Part shown: positions 27,336 through 35,250 of the stretch, in pieces
Position numbering within the stretch: the stretch's first letter is position 1
How the letters are laid out: every line of letters begins with the position of its first letter
Origin: Paraburkholderia phytofirmans PsJN
GTDB taxonomy: Bacteria > Pseudomonadota > Gammaproteobacteria > Burkholderiales > Burkholderiaceae
Reading direction: 5' to 3'
Length of the DNA: 64,000 nucleotides
Assembly: GCF_000020125.1 (NCBI RefSeq)
Contig: NC_010676.1
Span: forward strand, 2,728,001-2,792,000
The notes under the pieces: generated by a model
What the model was told of the DNA's origin: nothing
The model's database searches: none
Seen by the model: the letters and a program-made list of their open reading frames with translations, nothing else
Position numbers and translations under genes: made by a program

Positions 27336-29954
27336 CTACGATTCCTGCAACTGCAACTGAGGACGCAAGACATTACCCTCGGCATCGCATCGAACCGCAA
27401 ATGATCTAGCCATTGGAATGCTGGCCAACGCGCCACCAGACTCTTTCTTTGCGTACCAGTAACACCGTTCCATAGCGCGCGTGACCCCCACGTACGCGAG
27501 ACGCCGCGCTTCTGCATGCTGCGCTTCATCAAAGCTACCAAGTCCAGCTTTCCGATAGAGAAAATTCCTTAGCGGGTTTACGCCGTTGTAAGCGCAGTCA
27601 CCGAGCAATACAACAGATCGCGATTCCAGCCCCTTGGCGCCGTGGAAAGTCAAAAACTTTAGTGCCTTACCCCACGGCTTGCGTTTCAATGCGACCAGCG
27701 GCTTATAGGCCTTAGCCCGACGAGCCAACACAAGTAGAGGGTCTCGCGCCGTCGCCTTGGTTCGCATTACTTCCGACTCAAGAAGTCGCTCGATTTCGTC
27801 ATAAGGCAACTTGTCCGGAGTTTCGTGAATCAGGACTGGCATGCTCTCCTTCGCCCACTTACTTTGTGCCACACAAGTTTTCCAGCCCATCCCTGGGACA
27901 TCGACAAGGACCGACTCGGCGCACCGAAGGATATGGTCGCTACTGCGGAAGTTCTCCTCGAGCTTGACGTAGCCGTGCGAACTCGCAGGGAAGAAGTGCT
28001 TGAATCGAACAAAGAAGTCCGGGGAACTGCCTCGCCAGCCATAGATTGATTGCCAGTCGTCGCCTACGCACGTCAGCGACCCTGCTCGTCCGCGCTTTAC
28101 CAGTTCACGTTGGCAGCCTCGGATCCACTTGACAATCTGCGGCGAGATATCCTGGAATTCATCGATAAGCAGGTGTCTCATGCCGTCAAGTATGTATGGC
28201 GGCACGTCTTTAAAATTTGCGGGGTAGTCTTCGGAAAAATGCGCGAACAGCTCGTTGAACGTCCAGATTTCTTCCTCTGCCAGCAGTTCTTCAAACACGG
28301 GCCAGAACGAGGACACGGCGCGTGCAAACACACGTTCCGCGCCGGTCAGTCCGGCCTCATCTGATCCGTCAACGGCTTCCGACAATGTTTTCGCTACCGG
28401 GAGACCAAGGTTTTCAACGAACTGAGCCAGTTCGTAAAACGTTTCGAACACCGGTTTTCTCTTGAGATCGCTGGGAGCGATCCATTCAAACATCGGGACG
28501 CTTACGCGTTTTTCCTGAAAATCCTTTTGCCACTGAAGCACCGATGCGAGCCGCTGCAAATCCTCGACGGTGTCGATCCAGATAATCGGTTCTTCGCTGC
28601 GTGCGGCAAGCAGTTTTCGCTTCGTGTTCACGAGCGCAGGTACCGAAAACGCAGAGTTTTGGCTATCAGAAAAGAACTGTGCGCCACCAAGCACCAGATA
28701 GGCCTTCATCGACGGCAGGTATCCATGCACATGGAACGGCTTTGTCATGGAACTCGAAAGCTTGACCGGTTTCGCCACAGGCTCCACGTGGATGGCAGGC
28801 CAAAGCCCACAGGCAATGCGCTCGCGCCATGCCCTGTCGACGGTCGAATTGAGCACCGCGTCGTGTTTGGCGACCCAGGCGATCGCCTTTGCCGTAACGT
28901 CTTCCTTGGGTCGTTTCAGCTGGTACGTGCTGATACGATGCAACGTCGCAATATCCTGGGCAAACGTCGGATCGGTTGAAAATGCCCTTTCGTAGGCCAG
29001 ACGCAAAAGGCGGTCGCGCTCACGGGCAACCCCGCGGGCTTCCGACGCGACCTCGTCGCCTGCTGCCGCCTTGGGGTTTTCCGTATCGGAGACGTGATCG
29101 TCAGCGTCACTTGCAATCGAAGCGCCTGCTTCCAGAAGGTTTTCGATGTCAGTATCGGGAATCTGTCCGCCCTTCTCGAGATCAATCAACTCGAGTACCT
29201 TCAGGCACGGATCAATGGTGGAGCGCGCCATACGCAACACCATAGAATGAAACGTCCGCACAACACCGCGGGCATCATCAAGCGACAGAGTCTCTCCCCA
29301 TGCCTGCATCTGCGTGCGTAGTTTTTTTACGAAATCCTTCCGACTCTCCTTGGTGAACGTAAAGACAGATATCTCGTTGCGGTTGATCCCACGATAGAGG
29401 TTCAGTGCGATGACACGCAGAACCAGCGACGTAGATTTTCCTGAGCCCGCACCGGCAACGACGTAGGTTGCCGGATGATCTGAAAGAATCATTTCCCACT
29501 GGGCGTCCCTCGGCCTTTGGTCGGTGCGGGCGAGCACGTCACGACGGATCTCCTGCGCTAGAGACGCATTAATGCCGATGGGCTTTTCGCTAACCAGCAT
29601 TTTCGCGCGCGCTTCCGCTTCCTGACGCATGCGCCTCGCCTCAGCCTCGGCTCGAGCGCGCATCAGGGCTTCCTGTTCCTGCCTCTCGAGCACCCGCCCT
29701 TCGACCAGACCCGCCTTCTTACCCGCCGCGTGTCCTTCAATACGGCCACGCTTAAAGCCCTCTTCATCGCCAGCGGTTTTACCTAGCGCATAGCTATCGC
29801 TCTTGGCTAGACGAAGACGCTCAGTCAGCTCATTACCATGGCGCGTGCCAGCTTTCTCGAGCAACCTTTCATGCCTCGACACCGTCATGCACGATAACGC
29901 AGATAACCAGCGATCAATCCACCCCGATACAACCGCTTCGTCGTTGTTGTTCAT
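27336..29954 (-). CDS. UvrD/Rep-like superfamily 1 helicase with GxxxG-rich N-terminal extension
   Basis: 872 aa. Residues 58-90 contain repeated glycines every 4 (GKTAGDEEGFKRG, EGHAAGKKAG), then an arginine/glutamate-rich probable coiled coil to about 120. The SF1 core follows: Walker A AGAGSGKST at 167-175, FTFTKESR, LIDEFQDIS, GDDWQSIYGWRG, LTFHGAKGLE and VGVTRAMERC. It should unwind DNA 3' to 5'. The N-terminal extension is not part of housekeeping UvrD and probably mediates oligomerisation. It stands between a HEPN-like gene and an Mrr-STAND gene, with 294 bp to the former, and may form its own transcription unit. Confidence 0.85.
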   Translation of the reverse strand: MNNNDEAVVSGWIDRWLSALSCMTVSRHERLLEKAGTRHGNELTERLRLAKSDSYALGKTAGDEEGFKRGRIEGHAAGKKAGLVEGRVLERQEQEALMRARAEAEARRMRQEAEARAKMLVSEKPIGINASLAQEIRRDVLARTDQRPRDAQWEMILSDHPATYVVAGAGSGKSTSLVLRVIALNLYRGINRNEISVFTFTKESRKDFVKKLRTQMQAWGETLSLDDARGVVRTFHSMVLRMARSTIDPCLKVLELIDLEKGGQIPDTDIENLLEAGASIASDADDHVSDTENPKAAAGDEVASEARGVARERDRLLRLAYERAFSTDPTFAQDIATLHRISTYQLKRPKEDVTAKAIAWVAKHDAVLNSTVDRAWRERIACGLWPAIHVEPVAKPVKLSSSMTKPFHVHGYLPSMKAYLVLGGAQFFSDSQNSAFSVPALVNTKRKLLAARSEEPIIWIDTVEDLQRLASVLQWQKDFQEKRVSVPMFEWIAPSDLKRKPVFETFYELAQFVENLGLPVAKTLSEAVDGSDEAGLTGAERVFARAVSSFWPVFEELLAEEEIWTFNELFAHFSEDYPANFKDVPPYILDGMRHLLIDEFQDISPQIVKWIRGCQRELVKRGRAGSLTCVGDDWQSIYGWRGSSPDFFVRFKHFFPASSHGYVKLEENFRSSDHILRCAESVLVDVPGMGWKTCVAQSKWAKESMPVLIHETPDKLPYDEIERLLESEVMRTKATARDPLLVLARRAKAYKPLVALKRKPWGKALKFLTFHGAKGLESRSVVLLGDCAYNGVNPLRNFLYRKAGLGSFDEAQHAEARRLAYVGVTRAMERCYWYAKKESGGALASIPMARSFAVRCDAEGNVLRPQLQLQES

Positions 29955-30172
29955 TGTTATTTCCGATCACCCTGCCCGTCGGCGCAGGGAAATATTGATT
30001 CACGTATTTGTCTGATTATTCTACGGCAAATGAAGCCTGATTCCCGATAGAAGATCTGGCAATCGACGCGAAATGAACCTCCCCCAGAATCCCCCTCAAT
30101 TCACCTTGCAGATTTGAATATGCGTCAGACTGCCAACAGCGCGAGCGCTTTTTTATGCAATTGTTCGCGTGC
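29955..30172. other. Short intergenic gap, no gene
   Basis: 218 bp between the Mrr-STAND stop and the UvrD-like start. It contains a small GCGC-rich hairpin followed by six T on the plus strand near 30137-30155, pointing against the flanking genes, so it is probably not their terminator. The UvrD-like gene's 3' neighbour promoter is not evident. Confidence 0.4.
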
Positions 30173-33100
30173 TCAGTCGACCAGTTTTGTGATGTCGATC
30201 CGCTCAACGGTCTCCGCTAACGGAACAGACTGTCGAGGGAAATCGCGTCTCAATCGTCGTGACAGTTCGCCAAGTGCATCGTTTCGTTCGAGCGCATGAT
30301 GAATGAGCAACGAGGCAACCTGGCGCGCCTGTGCCTTGGCCCCCGGCATAGTATTGTTTCCCTGCCCGCGCAGTGCATTACGCCAACCGCGCTCAACCTT
30401 CTCGGTATCGATCTCGTCCAATACGCGCGCTAGCCCTCCCGGTCTGACCTGTGCGAGCAGACGCAAAAACAATAGGCCATACTTATAGAAAGTCGGACTC
30501 TCCTGCGACAGCGCCGCCGCCAACCCGCCGTAGTGCGGCTCGAGCAGAGCTGGAACCAGAGATGGCTCCGACTGGACGAATCGAGCCAGGATTAAAGCCG
30601 CCAGCGTCCAATCCACATGAAACCTACTACAGAGTGCAATGCGCTTGCCTGCGGCCACGTGACGTAGTGCGCTTGCTGGAGCGAGCACCCCAAGAATTGT
30701 CGACATGGTGACGATACGTTCCCTGTTACGCTCGATCAATGCTTCGACCGCAGGGCGCGCCGCCGGCAGGGTATATGCCACGCCGAGCAGCATCCGTGCG
30801 TCGCCGATTTCTTCCGCCCAATCAGCACCAATCGCCTGATCGATCAGCTCCCAATCGAGTGCCAGCACGGTCGCTTCGAACTGCTTTGGTGATGCCTTGT
30901 GCATGAAGCTGAGCACGCCTGCGGCAGACTGAAAGGTACGGTGCGTGCTGCGCGATAATTTGCCTGCAAGATCCTGCGGCGACCAGCAAGCACAAATCCT
31001 GCGCCCAACCTGCCGCATTCGCCGTGACGGCGCCAACCTGCCGACGAAAATGTTGAGTGGGTCATAGAGTCGTAACGCATTCCACACAATGTCGTTGATC
31101 TCATGAAACGATTCTTGCGGGTCAGCGCGCAGCCGATCGGCGATAGCAGGGACTAGAGCTTCGATCAGTGCGAATCCAAACTCTGGCTCGAAATGGCAGA
31201 AGTGTTCGCATATGTCGGCCACGACCGACAGGTACGCGTCCTGCGGCCAATTCGAGACCGTATGCCAGCATGCGCTCCGATCGATATGCTCAAGATAGCG
31301 CGCCTTCCACGCATCATCGTTCCCCGCACCCATCGTAGAGATGAGACGGGCGATCTCACCAGCATGTAACGGGCCCGCAGTACCTATCGCTTGTGCCAAC
31401 GGTGCTGGGTCAACTAGCGAAACGATACTCTTACCGAGCGCCTCATTGGTGTTGTGAATATGATTAATGACCCGGGCAATCGCATAACCTGCGCCTTCGG
31501 GTGCGCCCTGAATCCAATCCGCCAGCAAATTCTTATGGCGGGCAAACTCGTCCATCTCTTGAGGCAGATACCCATGCACATTGCAGAGCAGCCAGCAGGC
31601 ATCTCGGATATCAGTTGGTGTGGCTGCGGCCCAACAGCGCATGAGGACCGGCGCAAGCCATTCTGATTTCACCAGCCAACGCCACCGCCCATAGTCGCCC
31701 GCGAACGACAATTCACTGAGCAGAAGGCTCAGTCCTGCGAGCGGCGTCTGCTCGTCGCAAAATACCGTCTCCAGCATACGCGCAACGATCTGATGCTCTT
31801 TCGCTGACTGCCCCTCAAGAATGCGTTTAAACAGGACGCTGGCTAGGCGCTGATGCGGACACCGAAGGTCACCAACATTCAGAAGAAGCCGCTGAGAGAT
31901 CAACCACGTGATTGCGGCGTCAATATCCTCGATGGGCATAACATCGCCAACGAGCTTCATCAACATTTCGCGCGAGCATCGGGCGTCGCGGGTACCAAGC
32001 TGACGAACAGCCGCAGCCGCGAGTACCAGGTCGGCTCCGGCTGCGCGGGCTGAACTTGCCAACGCACTGGCCCTCCGCCACCCGCCCCCGAGGATGAAGC
32101 AGAATTGCCATGGGTAAAGCGCCTGTTCCGCTGCATGTTCGAGTCGCTCCTTGAGTCGCTCATCCCCCAAACGATCGCCGACCCGGTCATCCGCACGACG
32201 GACAGCCGCGAGCGTAGTGTCTGGGGACGCCCTCAGTTTGTCTGCAATCACTCGTACCGCGCGCTTTGCATCAAGCTGGATGGTTCCCGGAGCGCTTGCC
32301 TTGTCCTCGGAAGTCGTGTGAGCGCTAAGCACCCAGTGCGATGCAGTCGCGCGCTCCTCCAGCTCGCGCAGGATTGCAGGATGGGCAAGATGCGCGTCAT
32401 CGACGATATAGAGGGTGGGTTCTCCGGTCTCGACAAACGGTGGAATTGCTCCCATGGGATCAATCAGTCGCAAGACTCGCCAGCCGCGATGGCGTGCAAT
32501 GCGTGCAGCCTGAAGCATGCAGATCGACTTACCGGCCCCCGGAACGCCAGCGACCCGAGCAGAACCCGCTCGCTCCAGGTCGGCGATCAGAACGGCAGCC
32601 TCCGGAAGCACTGGACAGGCCGCTACATCAGCGGGGCCTAGCGGTCGCCCCATCAGCGCGGGTCCTAGATCGCGGGCGGTTTCGAAACGAACCTCAGACC
32701 ACGAAGAAACGTCGACGCTCGGCGCCGATTTGTACGGTACAAACGTCTTCAGGCTCAGCCGAAATCGTTCGAGCTCGGCCGTACTCGGGAGCGCCTGCAG
32801 CGCCGCCATGATCTTCGGCAAATGACCCGCATGCTCGGGATAAAATTCTTCGACAACGGCCTGGTGACTTGACAGTAGTGCGTGAATCGTGTCCCAGCCG
32901 ATGGCAATGACCGGAAATCGCCCTTCTCTTTCACGCTGTTCCGATATGATCCGCGCGTGTTCTTGGAGAGGTCCGTCGTTTGGTGCAGTAGTGGCAAACG
33001 TCCAATGTCCAAGCGAGGGCTTGAAATTTTCTGCCTTGGCAAGCTCAGCGTCGAACTCGGCAATCGTTGCCTTGGCCCCGTAGCCCTCGCTTTTTCCTTT

Positions 33101-33295
33101 GCACTGCACACCAAACGTTTTTCCGTGTGCAGTCTCGGGGGTACCGAAGACATCAACGCCATGTTGCTTCTGACCCGTCCGACCATTTTTTTGGGTGAAA
33201 GGCGACTTCCAGACAGCCGCAAACAATGCTCGTGTCAGATCTTCGAATTTCTCCCATGACTTCGGCGGTGCGATCTGCTTGTCGATAAAGTCCAT
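30173..33295 (-). CDS. Mrr-like nuclease fused to STAND-type NTPase
   Basis: 1040 aa. The first 70 residues form a restriction-like fold: EKFEDLTRALF, GRTGQKQHGVDVFG (Asp48) and FGVQCKGKS (Gln63, Lys65), the PD-(D/E)xK signature of Mrr-type enzymes. A P-loop NTPase follows with Walker A GVPGAGKS at 250-257 and Walker B LYIVDDAH at 295-302. The remaining 700 residues are helix-rich. The order nuclease-NTPase-helical sensor is that of Avs4-like (Mrr-STAND) defence proteins, though this one is shorter than typical Avs. It would cut DNA non-specifically once a phage signal is sensed. It is a single-gene unit, 68 bp from the Gabija-like pair. Confidence 0.78.
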   Translation of the reverse strand: MDFIDKQIAPPKSWEKFEDLTRALFAAVWKSPFTQKNGRTGQKQHGVDVFGTPETAHGKTFGVQCKGKSEGYGAKATIAEFDAELAKAENFKPSLGHWTFATTAPNDGPLQEHARIISEQREREGRFPVIAIGWDTIHALLSSHQAVVEEFYPEHAGHLPKIMAALQALPSTAELERFRLSLKTFVPYKSAPSVDVSSWSEVRFETARDLGPALMGRPLGPADVAACPVLPEAAVLIADLERAGSARVAGVPGAGKSICMLQAARIARHRGWRVLRLIDPMGAIPPFVETGEPTLYIVDDAHLAHPAILRELEERATASHWVLSAHTTSEDKASAPGTIQLDAKRAVRVIADKLRASPDTTLAAVRRADDRVGDRLGDERLKERLEHAAEQALYPWQFCFILGGGWRRASALASSARAAGADLVLAAAAVRQLGTRDARCSREMLMKLVGDVMPIEDIDAAITWLISQRLLLNVGDLRCPHQRLASVLFKRILEGQSAKEHQIVARMLETVFCDEQTPLAGLSLLLSELSFAGDYGRWRWLVKSEWLAPVLMRCWAAATPTDIRDACWLLCNVHGYLPQEMDEFARHKNLLADWIQGAPEGAGYAIARVINHIHNTNEALGKSIVSLVDPAPLAQAIGTAGPLHAGEIARLISTMGAGNDDAWKARYLEHIDRSACWHTVSNWPQDAYLSVVADICEHFCHFEPEFGFALIEALVPAIADRLRADPQESFHEINDIVWNALRLYDPLNIFVGRLAPSRRMRQVGRRICACWSPQDLAGKLSRSTHRTFQSAAGVLSFMHKASPKQFEATVLALDWELIDQAIGADWAEEIGDARMLLGVAYTLPAARPAVEALIERNRERIVTMSTILGVLAPASALRHVAAGKRIALCSRFHVDWTLAALILARFVQSEPSLVPALLEPHYGGLAAALSQESPTFYKYGLLFLRLLAQVRPGGLARVLDEIDTEKVERGWRNALRGQGNNTMPGAKAQARQVASLLIHHALERNDALGELSRRLRRDFPRQSVPLAETVERIDITKLVD

Positions 33296-33363
33296 ATATC
33301 GTCAGGTTGATCCTTATAGATCGGAAATGAGCGTCTGGTACTCGTATTTCCTCGTGGACATCG

Positions 33364-35250
33364 TCACGCCAACCCCTCCAGATCCTCGAGCCCGAAAACC
33401 CTCCCTGGTGGGAAAATAGCCGTTCTCTCAACGGCATTGCGGGCTAACTCGACATCCGGTACGAACATCACCACCGCCAGGTCCTTGACTGCACGCGAAC
33501 AGCAAACGTAGAAGAGCCGACGAGTGCGGTCTAGTACGGATTCAGCGCCGGATGCAATTTTCTCCTCGTCGTTTTCCGATAGCGGAACAAAGCCGAAGTA
33601 TTTCCCGTAGGAAAAGTGGCTGTGTGGTCCTTCCTCATCATCCAGGACGACCAGTACCCGCTCAAATTGAGCCCCCTTGACACCCTGTTGCGTGGCAAAG
33701 GGCGACTCTTCTTCGATGTACTTCCGGTACCCCCACAACTCAATAGCGTGACAGGCAAGAAAACCGACAATATGTTGGAATTCGCTGCTGCCGTTATCCA
33801 GCGGGTCTGGCATCAGGTAGGTATTGAATCGCTCATCAAGCCGCAACATCTCTCGGTCGCGAATGAGCCTCAACACATCCAGTATCGACGCGTGCGCCCC
33901 GTCCTCAAGGAGACCAGCAAGTGCGTCGACTCCCTCCTGGAGTTGACGAAGTACGCCTTGAATCTCTTGCTGCTGGATTCGATCCGTTTCGAGCTGAGGA
34001 CACGCCGACCGCAAAAGGCTCATGACCTTGAACTGGTCACCCGACCGTACGGCGATGACCAGTGGCAACACAAACTGCAGCAATGGACGCAGCGGCCAAG
34101 CGCTGCCGTCATCCAGGCCATCCTTCAAGCTGGCAGGTGCTCCATCGTGGAGCGCCGCGTAGATGTTCGCGAACCCTAGGCGCGAGGCTGCCATTCGATG
34201 AACCAGGACCAACAGGCGAACGTCTGCCTCAGCGTTATCGCTCGACCACAACGGGTCGGCGGTCGAGTTTCTCAGCCACAACCGCACGGCCTGCAGACCC
34301 GCTGTGCGATTTCCGTCCGCTGGTAGCACAAACATCTGCGCGGATCCGGTCACTGGTTGCAGCACACCATCGACCTCGAGCGCCCGGCCTCTCGTCTGTT
34401 CAAGACCGTCGCCCGTCGCCCGGATTGCGTTCACGACGCGGAGCACCGATGTCGGACACCGGAAATTCTCCGGTTTTGTGATTTCACGCCACTCACGCTC
34501 CCGCGCGATTGGTCCAGCTCCAGTGGTGTAAATCTTCTGCATGGGATCACCAAAAAAACCCACACACAACTGCGGCTGGTCGGCCGCGACGCAACGCAGT
34601 GCACTTACTACGACTGGATTGGTATCCTGGCTTTCGTCCACGAAAATGAATGGGAAACGGCCGGCGATGATCTGGCGCAGTAGGGGACGTTCGACGATGA
34701 GGGCCGGCCCGAGCTTTAAAATGTCATCATGTCCCAGCACGCCTTCGGCATAGTCGCTCCCCGTGCCATAAGTGAATCGCTCCACGCGCGCAACGGTTGT
34801 CCTTACCTCCTCGAGTTCGGCAATCTCACGAATCAGTCGCTCTCGCGTTCCCGCTCGCGTCCCCCGTCTGTCGCGGTGTTCCGCCTTCTCCGCGATTTTC
34901 TCCCGAATGCGATCGACGACCCAGAGCTTGATATCCGCCTGAAAACTGCGTACGAGTAGCCACAGGAAGCTGTGGATGGTCGAGACGTGAAACGTCGAAG
35001 CATTCCCAACGTCTCCTGAAATTTCAGCCACGGCGACTTCCGTGTATGTGATGCAGGCTATCTGCTGACCTGCCCGACGAAGCATCGCACCACGCGACAC
35101 AGCGAGGTGTTGCAGCGCCTTGACTAGCGAGGTCGTCTTGCCCGACCCGGCACCGGCCACCATGACGAAGGATCGAGCAGGCTGTTCATCGAGACATTCG
35201 CGGACCTCGATGTCTGCCGGCGTGTCGGGAGACCCGATGCGACTGGTCAT
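33364..35250 (-). CDS. UvrD-like helicase, partner of the OLD nuclease (GajB-like)
   Basis: 628 aa with SF1 motifs: VAGAGSGKTTS near residues 31-41, CITYTEVAVAEI (motif Ia), FVDESQDTN (Walker B), GFFGDPMQKIY (motif III) and VKGAQFERVLVVLDDE (motif V). It is smaller than true UvrD. Its ATG overlaps the stop of the OLD gene by 4 bp, the arrangement seen in Gabija (GajA-GajB) and in class 2 OLD-UvrD pairs. In Gabija the helicase senses DNA ends or nucleotide depletion and activates the nuclease. The assignment rests on gene pairing plus motifs. Confidence 0.82.
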   Translation of the reverse strand: MTSRIGSPDTPADIEVRECLDEQPARSFVMVAGAGSGKTTSLVKALQHLAVSRGAMLRRAGQQIACITYTEVAVAEISGDVGNASTFHVSTIHSFLWLLVRSFQADIKLWVVDRIREKIAEKAEHRDRRGTRAGTRERLIREIAELEEVRTTVARVERFTYGTGSDYAEGVLGHDDILKLGPALIVERPLLRQIIAGRFPFIFVDESQDTNPVVVSALRCVAADQPQLCVGFFGDPMQKIYTTGAGPIAREREWREITKPENFRCPTSVLRVVNAIRATGDGLEQTRGRALEVDGVLQPVTGSAQMFVLPADGNRTAGLQAVRLWLRNSTADPLWSSDNAEADVRLLVLVHRMAASRLGFANIYAALHDGAPASLKDGLDDGSAWPLRPLLQFVLPLVIAVRSGDQFKVMSLLRSACPQLETDRIQQQEIQGVLRQLQEGVDALAGLLEDGAHASILDVLRLIRDREMLRLDERFNTYLMPDPLDNGSSEFQHIVGFLACHAIELWGYRKYIEEESPFATQQGVKGAQFERVLVVLDDEEGPHSHFSYGKYFGFVPLSENDEEKIASGAESVLDRTRRLFYVCCSRAVKDLAVVMFVPDVELARNAVERTAIFPPGRVFGLEDLEGLA

